64,000 nt of DNA from Brumimicrobium glaciale (GCF_004152935.1 NZ_SETE01000002.1:186001-250000); one strand, 5' to 3'; positions 52,251 through 60,533 are shown, counted from the stretch's first letter. A program made the numbers and translations. The notes: generated from the sequence alone by a model not told the origin.

Positions 52251-53330
52251 ATGAGTAAAGCAATAACTAAGGAAAGTAAAGAATTTTTAGAGAAATATTT
52301 GAACAATGCATCGCCAACAGGTTTTGAATCATCAGGTCAAAAAATGTGGTTGGAATATATCAAACCATACATTGATGATTATATGGTGGACAATTACGGA
52401 ACTGTGGTTGGAATTATAAATCCAGAAGCGGAATACAAAGTTGTCATTGAAGCACATGCTGATGAGATTGCTTGGTTTGTGCATTATATAACGGATGAAG
52501 GGTTTATTTACGTACGCAGAAATGGAGGTTCAGACCACATGATTGCTCCTTCGAAACGTGTAAATATTCACACAGATAAAGGAATAGTGAAAGCTGTTTT
52601 TGGATGGCCAGCAATTCATACCAGACAAGAAAAAGATCCTAAACCGAGTCTTAAAAACATCACATTAGATTGTGGATGTGACACAAAAGACGAAGTGGAG
52701 AAATTAGGAGTTCATGTAGGTTGTGTTGTAACTTTTGAAGATGAATTCATGATTCTCAACAAAAAACGTTACGTGGGTAGAGCTTTGGATAATCGAGTTG
52801 GTGGATTTATGATTGCACAAGTTGCGAGAATGTTGAAAGAAACTAAAACGAAACTTCCATTCGGATTGTATATTGTGAATTCTGTTCAAGAAGAAATTGG
52901 ATTAAGAGGAGCGCAAATGATTGCTCAGAAAATCAAGCCAGACGTAGCAATTATCACAGATGTTTGTCACGACACAAACACACCAATGATTGACAAAAAA
53001 GAACAAGGAGATTTAAAAGGCGGAAAAGGCCCAGTTTTAACTTATGGTCCAGCGGTTCAGAATAATTTATTGAAATTAATCTTGAAAGCTGCCGAGGAAG
53101 AGAAAATCCCTTTCCAACGCTTGGCTGCTTCAAGAGCAACAGGAACAGACACAGACGCTTTTGCATACAGTAACGATGGAGTTCCATCCGCATTGATTTC
53201 ATTGCCGCTTCGCTACATGCATACGACGGTTGAAATGACGCACGAAGAAGATGTAGAGAATACGATTAAGTTGATTTTCGCTTCGATTAAGAGGATTGAA
53301 AACAAGCAAGACTTTAGATATTTCACATAG
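52251..53330 (+). CDS. M42-family metallopeptidase (glutamyl aminopeptidase type)
   Basis: A 359-residue enzyme of the tetrahedral TET/PepA-type aminopeptidases. Metal ligands and catalytic residues are visible in EAHADEIAWFV (His, Asp), RALDNRVGGF (Asp), QEEIGLRGA (catalytic Glu and ligand), TDVCHDTN (Asp) and YMHTTVEMTHEED (His). It cleaves N-terminal residues from peptides in the cytoplasm. A degenerate promoter box TATCTTTA lies about 15 bases before the ATG. Its terminator is at 53474-53514. Confidence 0.9.
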   Translation: MSKAITKESKEFLEKYLNNASPTGFESSGQKMWLEYIKPYIDDYMVDNYGTVVGIINPEAEYKVVIEAHADEIAWFVHYITDEGFIYVRRNGGSDHMIAPSKRVNIHTDKGIVKAVFGWPAIHTRQEKDPKPSLKNITLDCGCDTKDEVEKLGVHVGCVVTFEDEFMILNKKRYVGRALDNRVGGFMIAQVARMLKETKTKLPFGLYIVNSVQEEIGLRGAQMIAQKIKPDVAIITDVCHDTNTPMIDKKEQGDLKGGKGPVLTYGPAVQNNLLKLILKAAEEEKIPFQRLAASRATGTDTDAFAYSNDGVPSALISLPLRYMHTTVEMTHEEDVENTIKLIFASIKRIENKQDFRYFT

Positions 53331-53346
53331 TTTTTGTTTATAGAAC

Positions 53347-53437
53347 TCAATATCGGCGTTGCACATATTTTTGAAATCAGTCATTGACAAATGTCAACTC
53401 CTTGGATTCCAAAAATAAGCGCGCCTTGCTATTGAGC
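53347..53437 (-). repeat. stem-loop element of the 6468 family, inverted
   Basis: Read on the reverse strand it runs CAAGGCGCGCTTATTTTTGG, AATCCAAGGAGTTGAC-ATTT-GTCAATGACTG, ATTTCAAAAATATGTGCAAC and GCCGATATTGAG, the same layout and inner block (AATCCAAGGAG-TGAC-GTCA-TGACTG) as the 140-bp units at 6468-6843. Inner hairpin TTGAC/GTCAA at 53384-53397. It lies just after the M42 gene. Confidence 0.75.
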
Positions 53438-53473
53438 TATATAATTCAAAAACTAGGTTTCGGTATTTTGACT

Positions 53474-53514
53474 AAAAAGACCGTTTAGAAGTAAAATTCT
53501 AAGCGGTTTTTTTT
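53474..53514. terminator. bidirectional terminator between M42 and small membrane gene
   Basis: ACCGTTTAGAA-gtaaaa-TTCTAAGCGGT with poly-A before and eight T after; one G-T pair. Works for the M42 gene and for the convergent gene at 53536. Confidence 0.75.
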
Positions 53515-53535
53515 ATGGAAAAAAGTAATTTAATT

Positions 53536-53808
53536 CTAATCTTCTAACTCTGATTTTTGTCTCTTAATTGGTTTTATCAGAAGTAAAGTCAAAAGAAAAA
53601 TCAGTGAATTTAAATAAAGTGCAATTGTTCCGAAAACGGCAAAATGCATTCTGTAATCTCTATTATCGTAGAAGTAAGAAAATAGGACAACCGCTATTTC
53701 TAAAGTCACAAATATAGTGACAAGCAAATATCTTTTGCGATAGATTCCATAGAAAATCATGGCGCTCCAGAGTATGATTAAAATTAAAGCCCATGATTCT
53801 AATTCCAT
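53536..53808 (-). CDS. small multi-pass membrane protein
   Basis: A 90-residue protein with three hydrophobic segments (WALILIILWSAMIFYGIY, LLVTIFVTLEIAVVLFSYF, FGTIALYLNSLIFLLTLLLI) and a charged C-terminus. No family recognised; the composition resembles small membrane proteins with unknown function. Convergent with the M42 gene. Confidence 0.55.
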   Translation of the reverse strand: MELESWALILIILWSAMIFYGIYRKRYLLVTIFVTLEIAVVLFSYFYDNRDYRMHFAVFGTIALYLNSLIFLLTLLLIKPIKRQKSELED

Positions 53809-54218
53809 TCTTATCTAACTTTTAAAAATTCTTTCTTTGCTTGCAGTTATTTTTGATTGATGAAGGTAACGCATTTTGAGATTCCATGAAATTAGAGTTC
53901 GTTTTTCTTCACAGATCCTTAGTTCAAACGCAATATTCTAAACCCATCGAATTCGATGGGTTTAAAATTCCAATCCAAATAACAGATATTCTAATTAACC
54001 CGAAATCGGTACAATTAGAAATTATTAGTTCTAGATTTTCTAGATTTTAAAGTGATCGAATTCTAACATTTTAAAAACTCTAATCCAGTCTTACGCCTCA
54101 ATCAATTGGTTGACTTATAATTACATCAAAAATAAATCAATTAAAACATTTATGGAGGCAATTATTTTCATATCTTAAATAAGCGTTTAAAAAATCAATA
54201 ACCACAAACACTTAAATC
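53809..54218. other. 410-bp region upstream of the KilA-N gene
   Basis: No frame is convincing. It contains the upstream copy of the 26-bp palindrome at 53939-53964 and AT-rich sequence that may include the promoters of the divergent small membrane gene and the KilA-N gene. Confidence 0.5.
53939..53964. promoter_or_regulatory. 26-bp perfect palindrome, upstream copy
   Basis: The left half is TAAACCCATCGAA and the right half is its exact reverse complement. The same 26 bases occur inside the KilA-N gene 480 bp downstream. The neighbouring bases differ between the two copies, so it is not part of a longer repeat. It could be an operator for a dimeric DNA-binding protein, perhaps the KilA-N product. 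Inference only. Confidence 0.5.
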
Positions 54219-55046
54219 ATGGCAAAAAATAAAACAATAAATGTAAAAGGATTTGATGTAGTTTTCTATCAAAACAAGAAGGAAGATTTCATTTCTCTAA
54301 CCGATATTGCAAAGTATAAGGACAGTTAAAGGACTGATTACATTATTCAAAATTGGTTACGAAATAGAAATACCATTGAGCTTTTAGGCCTGTGGGAGAC
54401 AATGAACAACAAAAGTTTTAAACCCATCGAATTCGATGGGTTTAGAAAACAGGCAGGATTAAATAGTTTTACATTAACCTCAAAACAATGGATTGAAAAG
54501 ACAAATGCAATTGGCTTGGTATCCAAACAAGGTAGATATGGCGGTACTTTTGCACATAAAGATATTGCTTTTGAGTTTGCATCTTGGATCTCAGTTGAAT
54601 TCAAACTTTATATAATCAAAGAATTTCAACGACTAAAAGAGGATGAAAATGACCGATTAAGTCTTGAATGGAACTTGCAGCGCACACTCTCTAAAATCAA
54701 TTACAAAATTCACACAGACGCTATTAAAGAAAACATTGTCCCTAATCTAATTTCACAATCACAAATTAACTTCGCTTATGCAAGTGAAGCTGATTTATTA
54801 AATGTGGCGCTTTTTGGAATGACTTCAAAACAATGGAAAAGGGAGAATCCAGATTTAAAAACCAACATGCGAGATGAAGCAAACATAGAGCAATTGGTTG
54901 TTATGAGTAATATGGAAAGTATAAATGCTTTATTGATTGAACAAGGTTTACCACAAAAAGAAAGGCTTATTCAACTCAATAAAGTAGCTATTATGCAAAT
55001 GAAATCACTTTTGGCTAATGAAGATTTGAAGAAATTAGATCCATGA
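54219..55046 (+). pseudogene. KilA-N domain protein with in-frame TAA at codon 37
   Basis: From ATG at 54219 the frame reads MAKNKTINVKGFDVVFYQNK, then DFISLTDIAKYKDS and a stop at 54327-54329, then continues RTDYIIQNWLRNRNTIELLG and on to 55046 (275 codons plus stop, one interruption). The DIAKYKDS*RTDYIIQNWLRN sequence is the standard KilA-N/ANT-type DNA-binding domain in which a single codon has become TAA (GAA or AAA would be expected). The rest has FKPIEFDGFRKQAG, GRYGGTFAHKDIAFEFASWI and a coiled C-terminus. KilA-N proteins are phage/plasmid-derived DNA-binding proteins. Translation might restart at ATG 54402, but that lacks the N-terminal half of the domain. Confidence 0.75.
54419..54444. 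promoter_or_regulatory. 26-bp perfect palindrome inside the KilA-N gene
   Basis: Identical to 53939-53964. Here the bases encode K-P-I-E-F-D-G-F, a conserved part of the KilA-N family, with the axis between the GAA and TTC codons. Confidence 0.5.
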
Positions 55047-55065
55047 TTTAAAACTACTTAAAATT

Positions 55066-55073
55066 TAAATTTG
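55066..55073 (+). promoter_or_regulatory. TAnnTTTG -7 box of the esterase gene
   Basis: TAAATTTG, 34 bases before the ATG at 55107, matches the consensus. No -33 TTG at the expected distance. Confidence 0.4.
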
Positions 55074-55106
55074 TAATTTTAATTCAACTTTTTCAATTCG
55101 TTTAAA

Positions 55107-55919
55107 ATGAAATATCTCTTCCTTTATACCGCCTTATTGTTCCTCACAAGTTGTGGAACAAAAGTTCAATACAATGATCCTGTTCCAAATCACGACACTT
55201 TTACTATGCATTCTCCACAAATTGGCGAAGACCGAGTAATTAATGTTTGGTTACCACCACAATATGATTCTAGTACCGACTCATTTCCTGTTTTATATAT
55301 GGCAGATGGAGGAATAGTTATGGAGGATTTTCCTCATATCGCAAATACTTTGGCTAAGCTTATCGAATTGGATAGTATTCCGCCCATCATTTTAGTTGGA
55401 ATAGAAAATACTGATCGCAGAAGAGATTTGACTGGGTTTTCGGATGTGGAGAAGGACTCAAACTACTGTCCTTTAACGGATGGCGCTAAAAACTTTAGAG
55501 CATTTATTACCAATGAATTATTTACTAAAATAGAGAGTAAATACAGAGTGAACAATCAAAAAGGCTTGATTGGAGAGTCGCTTTCTGGACTATTTGTCAT
55601 GGAAACATTCTTTCTACAACCAGAAGCGTTTGATTTCTATATCGCAATGGATCCCTCACTTTGGTGGAACGACGGCTATTTGGTAAAAAATACAGGAAAA
55701 CTAATGACTAATTTTCCAGATGAAGAGAAAAAACTATGGTTTGCTGGCTCTGTTGTTCCAGACATATCAATTAACACGAATCAACTAGAGAAAAAGTTGG
55801 AGAAATTCGCCCCTCAAAATTTAAAATGGACCTATTCGGATGAACCAGAAGAAAAACACCACACAATTTTTCGTGCTACAAAGGAAAAAGCTTTGATTTG
55901 GAGTTTGGGGAATTCGTAA
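55107..55919 (+). CDS. esterase-family alpha/beta-hydrolase lipoprotein
   Basis: A 270-residue protein with a lipoprotein signal (LFLTSCGTK, Cys at about residue 16). The core is an esterase-D/IroE-like alpha/beta hydrolase: VINVWLPPQYDSS...FPVLYMADGG, the nucleophile elbow GLIGESLSGLFVM (Ser), an acidic residue in the later strands and His in EKHHTIFRATKE. These enzymes hydrolyse esters or siderophore-like substrates in the envelope; no iron genes are near. A free-standing gene with its own promoter box. Confidence 0.82.
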   Translation: MKYLFLYTALLFLTSCGTKVQYNDPVPNHDTFTMHSPQIGEDRVINVWLPPQYDSSTDSFPVLYMADGGIVMEDFPHIANTLAKLIELDSIPPIILVGIENTDRRRDLTGFSDVEKDSNYCPLTDGAKNFRAFITNELFTKIESKYRVNNQKGLIGESLSGLFVMETFFLQPEAFDFYIAMDPSLWWNDGYLVKNTGKLMTNFPDEEKKLWFAGSVVPDISINTNQLEKKLEKFAPQNLKWTYSDEPEEKHHTIFRATKEKALIWSLGNS

Positions 55920-55950
55920 TTGATAATTTTGAAGCTGGAAGTTGTTATTT

Positions 55951-56086
55951 TTTTTGGGCATTACCCTTTTCCAACTAAAGCGATTACATTGTACTAAAAC
56001 ACTATATTCTATTGGAAAAGGGTCGGGCTTTCCGCTATATCTCTGAATGAAACGTCAGAGGATGCCGCTTTTATCCCTAATGCGGA
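55951..56086 (+). ncRNA. structured intergenic element of GGGTCGGGCTTTCCGCTATA type (candidate RNA)
   Basis: CCCTTTTCCA (55964-55973) pairs with TGGAAAAGGG (56013-56022), then CGGGCTTTCCGCTATAT, CTCTGA (56041-56046) with TCAGAG (56055-56060), and GATGCCGCTTTTATCCC with a final GCGG pairing to CCGC. From memory, sequences of this form recur in intergenic DNA of many Bacteroidota, which would make it either a mobile hairpin element or a conserved RNA; I cannot check this here. No T-run follows, so it is not an ordinary terminator. The strand is uncertain. Confidence 0.4.
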
Positions 56087-56171
56087 AGTCTACAATTAAG
56101 AATTCACTAACTTTACTTTTATCGGAAGTACCAAAAACAAAATTGAACTAAGAAATTATAAATCCAAAACG

Positions 56172-56348
56172 ATGAAACTGATTGCTTACATTTCTGGATC
56201 TCTATTTACCAGTATTACATTATTGTCAATGTTGTTTAAAATTATGCATTGGCCCGGCGGAGCTATTGGACTCATAATCGGTTATTGCGGATTGGCTTTA
56301 ATTTTCGTTCCCTCCTTTGCCGTTTACCGATACAATAAAATTAAATAG
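56172..56348 (+). CDS. 58-residue GldL_N-like membrane protein
   Basis: ATG at 56172 opens MKLIAYISGSLFTSITLLSM with FKIMHWPGGAIGLIIGYCGL and ends VYRYNKIK. Two transmembrane helices are predicted and the F-K-I-M-H-W-P-G signature of the N-terminal part of gliding-motility protein GldL is intact, but the cytoplasmic part of GldL is absent. It could be a small membrane protein sharing only that helix pair, or a duplicated fragment. It lies between the element at 55951 and the aminopeptidase gene. Confidence 0.55.
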   Translation: MKLIAYISGSLFTSITLLSMLFKIMHWPGGAIGLIIGYCGLALIFVPSFAVYRYNKIK

Positions 56349-56443
56349 AAACTATGAATTGTCAAATAACTTCAGTTCGTTAAGTTTCCTGAAACACATT
56401 AATGGATTCGTCATTCATAATTGATATAATCTCCCATTTTTGT

Positions 56444-56451
56444 TAATTTTG
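56444..56451 (+). promoter_or_regulatory. TAnnTTTG -7 box of the leucyl aminopeptidase gene with -33 TTG
   Basis: TAATTTTG with TTG at 56421-56423 (20-base spacing) and a 27-base distance to the chosen ATG. A longer frame from 56440 would start inside this box and is rejected. Confidence 0.65.
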
Positions 56452-56478
56452 AGAACCATAATTATAAACTCAAATTTA

Positions 56479-57867
56479 ATGATCAAACAAGGGAAATCAT
56501 ATTCAAAAGACGGACATATAGCATTTATTGTAGGGAAGGAATTCACAACAATAGAAGGCGTTTCAACGATTGTAGAAGAACAAGCAAAGAAATTCATCGC
56601 ATCTGATGAAAAGACAGATTATATAAAATTAGGGGAACAGTTTATTTTCTTCGTAAAGGAGAATGACGATTTAGAGAAAATTCGTGTGGCTGGTCATGAA
56701 ATCAGAACAAAATTATCTAAATCAGCTGAAGAGATTTTTATTTCTGGTAAAGGAACGAATGCTTTGGCGCTTGCTGAAGGATTGGCATTGTCAAATTATC
56801 AGTTTTTAAAGTATTTCAAAGATGCTGACAAGAAACGTTACCATTTAAAAAGCATTGTTTTATTGGATACTTTTGAGGCAAAGCAAATTAGTCGTTTAAA
56901 CAATACTACAACTGCTGTTTATTGGTCAAGAGATATGGTGAATGAACCACTCTCCTACTTAACAGCTCCTCAATTAGCGAAAGAAATTCAATCATTCGAG
57001 AAAGTAGATAACCTAAAAGTTACTGTTTTCAATAAAGCGAAAATCGAAGAATTAAAAATGGGTGGACTTTTGGCAGTGAATTTAGGTTCTGTTGATGAAC
57101 CAACTTTTACAATTGTAGAATACAAACCAAAAAATCCAAAGAACAAAAAACCAATAATTTTAGTTGGAAAAGGTGTTGTTTACGATACTGGAGGAATGAG
57201 TTTAAAGCCAACTGCTGGCTCCATGGATATTATGAAAAGTGATATGGGAGGCGCAGCTTGTATGGCTGGAACTATCTATGCGGCGGCAATGAATGAATTG
57301 GATTTACACATTATAGCATTGATTCCAGCAACGGATAATCGTCCGGGTGGAAATGCTTATGTTCCTGGTGATGTAATTACAATGTATGATGGAACAACAG
57401 TTGAAGTTTTAAATACGGACGCTGAAGGAAGAATGATTTTGGCAGATGCTTTGGCTTATTCCAATGCATTAAATCCGGAATTGGTAATTGACGCAGCCAC
57501 TTTAACTGGTGCAGCAGTTGCAGCGATAGGACAAAAAGCAGCTTGTATAATGGGAAATGCTAATCAGGAAATCATTGATGAGTTAGTTAAATCTGGATAT
57601 AATGTTCACGAAAGATTAGCACAAATGCCATTTTGGGATGATTATGCTGAAGAAGTTAAATCTTCAATTGCAGATTTAAAAAACATTGGAGGAAAGTATG
57701 CAGGAAGTATTACCGCTGGAAAATTCCTTGAGCATTTTGTGAAATCTCCTTACATTCACTTGGATATCGCTGGTCCTGCTTTTTTAGGTTCTGAAGAAAA
57801 TTACAAAGGAAAAGGTGGAACTGGAACTGGGGTTAGGTTGTTGAATAACTTTTTAGAGAATTACTAA
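56479..57867 (+). CDS. leucyl aminopeptidase (M17)
   Basis: A 462-residue M17 aminopeptidase starting at ATG 56479, downstream of the promoter box. VGKGVVYDTGGMSLKP (Lys and Asp metal ligands), KSDMGGAACM, and the M17 signature NTDAEGRMILADALAY are all present, with IDAATLTGA following. It removes N-terminal residues from peptides in the cytoplasm using two metal ions. Slightly shorter than E. coli PepA because the N-terminal domain is shorter. An inverted repeat follows at 57915-57966. Confidence 0.92.
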   Translation: MIKQGKSYSKDGHIAFIVGKEFTTIEGVSTIVEEQAKKFIASDEKTDYIKLGEQFIFFVKENDDLEKIRVAGHEIRTKLSKSAEEIFISGKGTNALALAEGLALSNYQFLKYFKDADKKRYHLKSIVLLDTFEAKQISRLNNTTTAVYWSRDMVNEPLSYLTAPQLAKEIQSFEKVDNLKVTVFNKAKIEELKMGGLLAVNLGSVDEPTFTIVEYKPKNPKNKKPIILVGKGVVYDTGGMSLKPTAGSMDIMKSDMGGAACMAGTIYAAAMNELDLHIIALIPATDNRPGGNAYVPGDVITMYDGTTVEVLNTDAEGRMILADALAYSNALNPELVIDAATLTGAAVAAIGQKAACIMGNANQEIIDELVKSGYNVHERLAQMPFWDDYAEEVKSSIADLKNIGGKYAGSITAGKFLEHFVKSPYIHLDIAGPAFLGSEENYKGKGGTGTGVRLLNNFLENY

Positions 57868-57914
57868 TTCTTTGTGACTTCGACAGCCAACAAATTCTCC
57901 TCTGTAGTCGTTCC

Positions 57915-57966
57915 CTTCGACAGGCTCAGTCAACGGATTACTCTTCGGTGACTGAGCTTGTCGAAG
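57915..57966. repeat. CTTCGACA-type inverted repeat
   Basis: CTTCGACAGGCTCAGTCA (57915-57932) and TGACTGAGCTTGTCGAAG (57949-57966) pair with one mismatch. Further short inverted pieces (CCCTTCGAC, GTCGAAGGG) extend it to about 57876-58045. I recall this as a widely distributed intergenic inverted repeat. It separates the aminopeptidase gene from holA. Confidence 0.75.
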
Positions 57967-58132
57967 GCGACGAAGGAATTGAAGAAATTGAAGCCAGTCG
58001 AAGGGAGCGTCTCGAAAGAGGAATCCGTTGACTGTCAAAGGCAACATATTCAGAAACTAAAATTTTGCTGGAAAAACGAAGGTTAACTAGCAAAATTTGT
58101 GTTATTTTAACCCCTTATTGATTCAAATTAGC

Positions 58133-59125
58133 GTGAAAGAAATTATAAAACAGTTTAAAGATAAAACACCAAATGCATTGTATTTACTGCATGGTGATGA
58201 ATCTTTCTATATCGATCAAATTACTGATGCAGCCACTAAATACATTTTAGATGAAAGCGAACGTGACTTTAATTTGACGGTTTTATATGGGAAAGATGCT
58301 GATATGGGTCAGCTTCAAGAGCAAGTAAAACAATATCCGATGATGGCTGAACGCCAGTTGGTGATTGTAAAAGAAGCACAAGATGTAAAGGATTGGGGAA
58401 TGATGGAAGCTTATTTTGAGAATCCATCACCGACCACAGTTTTGATTCTTGCACATAAACACAAGAAAGCTGATTCTCGAAAGAAGTTCTTTAAAACCAT
58501 TAAGAAAAATGGTGTTATTTTCGAAAGTAAAAAGCTTTATGAAAATCAAGTCGATGGTTGGATTATCACTTATTTGAAAGGAAAAGGATATTCCATCAAT
58601 CAAAAAGCGACAATGCTTTTGGTTGAATTTTTAGGCGCTGATTTAGGGAAAATTGCCAAAGAACTTGAGAAACTAATGATTGTTCTTGAAAAAGGAACAC
58701 AAATTAGCGAAGTTCATATTGAAGAAAATATAGGAATTTCTAAAGATTACAATGCTTTTGAATTAACGAATGCTTTGGCTTCTCGTGATATTTTGAAAGC
58801 CAATAAAATCATAAATTATTTCGAACAGAATCCAAAAGCGGCGCATATTACACAGTTGATTCCATTATTATTTGGTTTTCATGAACGATTGATGAAAGCA
58901 CATTTTTCTAATGCAACTGATGTCAATGGATTAATGTCAGCATTAAAAATGAGTTATCCAGCGGCAAAAGAAGTTTTACAAGCCAAGCGAATTTATAATC
59001 CAAAAAAGATTGCTAAAAACATTGCAACACTTCAAGAATACGATTTAAAAAGTAAGGGAATAAATCATGGGCCAGGTTCTGATGCAGATTTATTGCGTGA
59101 ATTAGTTTATCTATTAATGCACTAG
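58133..59125 (+). CDS. holA: DNA polymerase III delta subunit
   Basis: The GTG at 58133 opens VKEIIKQFKDKTPNALYLLH, which fits the usual HolA start; the frame extends upstream to a TTG at 58097 in a sequence without protein character. The 330-residue product has the HolA pattern: LLHGDESFYIDQITDAATKY, SPTTVLILAHKHKKADSRKK, a middle AAA+-like lid (QKATMLLVEFLGADLGKIAK) and C-terminal helices. It loads the sliding clamp with the other clamp-loader subunits. rsmE follows after nine bases and DUF4159 after that. Confidence 0.88.
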   Translation: MKEIIKQFKDKTPNALYLLHGDESFYIDQITDAATKYILDESERDFNLTVLYGKDADMGQLQEQVKQYPMMAERQLVIVKEAQDVKDWGMMEAYFENPSPTTVLILAHKHKKADSRKKFFKTIKKNGVIFESKKLYENQVDGWIITYLKGKGYSINQKATMLLVEFLGADLGKIAKELEKLMIVLEKGTQISEVHIEENIGISKDYNAFELTNALASRDILKANKIINYFEQNPKAAHITQLIPLLFGFHERLMKAHFSNATDVNGLMSALKMSYPAAKEVLQAKRIYNPKKIAKNIATLQEYDLKSKGINHGPGSDADLLRELVYLLMH

Positions 59126-59134
59126 TCTAAACAA

Positions 59135-59863
59135 ATGAGAAGATTTTATATTGATATCGAAACTTTGGATCAGGCTGAAATAACATTGCCACCTGACGAA
59201 TCAAAACACGCAGCGAAAGTTTTGCGCATGACGCCAGGAGATCAAATGGAGATTGTGAATGGAACTGGAGTTGTATTTACTGGTGAAATAACCGATAGCG
59301 CTCCAAAGGCAGTCGTAGTAAAAAGAATTGATTTTCATAAAGCTATTCAAGACGCACACCACATTCACATTGCGATTGCTCCTACTAAAAATAACGACCG
59401 TTTCGAATGGTTTTTAGAGAAAGCAACGGAATTAGGAATTCATGAAATCACACCGATTTTATGCAAAAATGCCGAACGCAAAAAGATTAAAAATGAACGA
59501 TTCCATAAGATTTTAGTTTCAGCGATGAAACAATCAAAGCGTTTGTTTATTCCAAAATTAAATGAATTAACTTCTATTGAAGCCTTTATAAAGCAACATC
59601 CAAATGGATTAATTGCACATTGTTACGAGGAAGAAGAACGAAATACCACAATTCAAAAGCAATTAGCATTAGATTCCAGCAAATGGATTGGGAAAAACAC
59701 TCCAATTTTAATTGGACCTGAGGGAGATTTTACCTTAAATGAAGTTAAAAAAGCCATAAAAAATGGATATCAAGCCGTAACTTTGGGTAATACGCGTTTG
59801 AGAACTGAAACGGCGGGTGTTTATGCATGTATGAATGTCAAACTATTTTTTGAAGAACGTTAG
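59135..59863 (+). CDS. rsmE: 16S rRNA (uridine1498-N3)-methyltransferase
   Basis: A 242-residue SPOUT-class methyltransferase. An N-terminal PUA-like part (FYIDIETLDQAEITLPPDES, HAAKVLRMTPGD) is followed by ATELGIHEITPI, KRLFIPKLNELT, and the SAM-binding knot motif ILIGPEGDFTLNE with TLGNTRLRTETAG. It methylates U1498 of 16S rRNA in the 30S subunit. It lies between holA and the DUF4159 gene in a close plus-strand run. Confidence 0.92.
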   Translation: MRRFYIDIETLDQAEITLPPDESKHAAKVLRMTPGDQMEIVNGTGVVFTGEITDSAPKAVVVKRIDFHKAIQDAHHIHIAIAPTKNNDRFEWFLEKATELGIHEITPILCKNAERKKIKNERFHKILVSAMKQSKRLFIPKLNELTSIEAFIKQHPNGLIAHCYEEEERNTTIQKQLALDSSKWIGKNTPILIGPEGDFTLNEVKKAIKNGYQAVTLGNTRLRTETAGVYACMNVKLFFEER

Positions 59864-59873
59864 AATAATTACC

Positions 59874-60533
59874 ATGAAATTAATATTGAGCATTTTTTCA
59901 TTTTTCATCTTAACTTTCGCTTTCGGGCAAGGAAGTTATCAATTGGCAGTACTCAAATACAGCGGTGGCGGTGATTATTACGCCAATCCAACTGCTGTTC
60001 CAAACCTAGTGAAATTCGCCAATCAACAATTAAATGCGAACATTAATCCAGAAGTTCCTTATGTTGATGTGGGCTCTTCCCTCCTATTTACTTATCCATT
60101 TGTTCACATGACAGGACATGGAAACGTTGTATTTTCTAATTCTGAAAGAGAGAATTTAAGAAATTATTTAATTGGAGGAGGATTTCTACACATCGATGAT
60201 AATTACGGAATGGATCAATATATTCGTCCGGAACTTGAAAAGTTATTTCCTAATTTTAAATTAGTAGAACTGCCTTATAATCATCCCATTTTTAATCAAA
60301 AATATAAGTTCAACGGATTACCTAAAATTCATGAACATGACGGAGAAAGAGCACAAGCATTTGGAATTATAATTGAAGGCAGATTAGCTTTACTTTATAC
60401 TTATGAAACAGATTTAGGAGACGGTTGGGAAGACATTACTGTGCACAGTGATACGCAGGAGAATCATGAAAAAGCACTTAAAATGGGACTCAATATTTTA
60501 CAATTTGCACTAATTAACGGAGGATTAGAATGA
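59874..60533 (+). CDS. exported DUF4159 protein
   Basis: The start at 59874 opens the signal peptide MKLILSIFSFFILTFAFGQ and gives 219 residues; a longer frame from 59835 would overlap rsmE by 29 bases. The mature part (SYQLAVLKYSGGGDYYANPT, then FVHMTGHGNVVFSNSERENL and GGGFLHIDDNYGMDQYI) is the DUF4159 domain, a flavodoxin/ThuA-like fold of unknown function found in exported proteins of Bacteroidota. Its stop overlaps the next gene's start by four bases. Confidence 0.85.
   Translation: MKLILSIFSFFILTFAFGQGSYQLAVLKYSGGGDYYANPTAVPNLVKFANQQLNANINPEVPYVDVGSSLLFTYPFVHMTGHGNVVFSNSERENLRNYLIGGGFLHIDDNYGMDQYIRPELEKLFPNFKLVELPYNHPIFNQKYKFNGLPKIHEHDGERAQAFGIIIEGRLALLYTYETDLGDGWEDITVHSDTQENHEKALKMGLNILQFALINGGLE

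Larger units (their letters stand above)
55920..56478. other. 559-bp interval between esterase and aminopeptidase genes
   Basis: It contains an AATTCGTAATT-type repeat right after the esterase stop, the structured element at 55951-56086, the small GldL_N-like gene and the promoter box of the aminopeptidase gene. Confidence 0.6.

Noticed and set aside
56440-56478. Longer start for the leucyl aminopeptidase gene
   Set aside because: It lies within the TAATTTTG promoter box; the ATG at 56479 gives the normal N-terminus.
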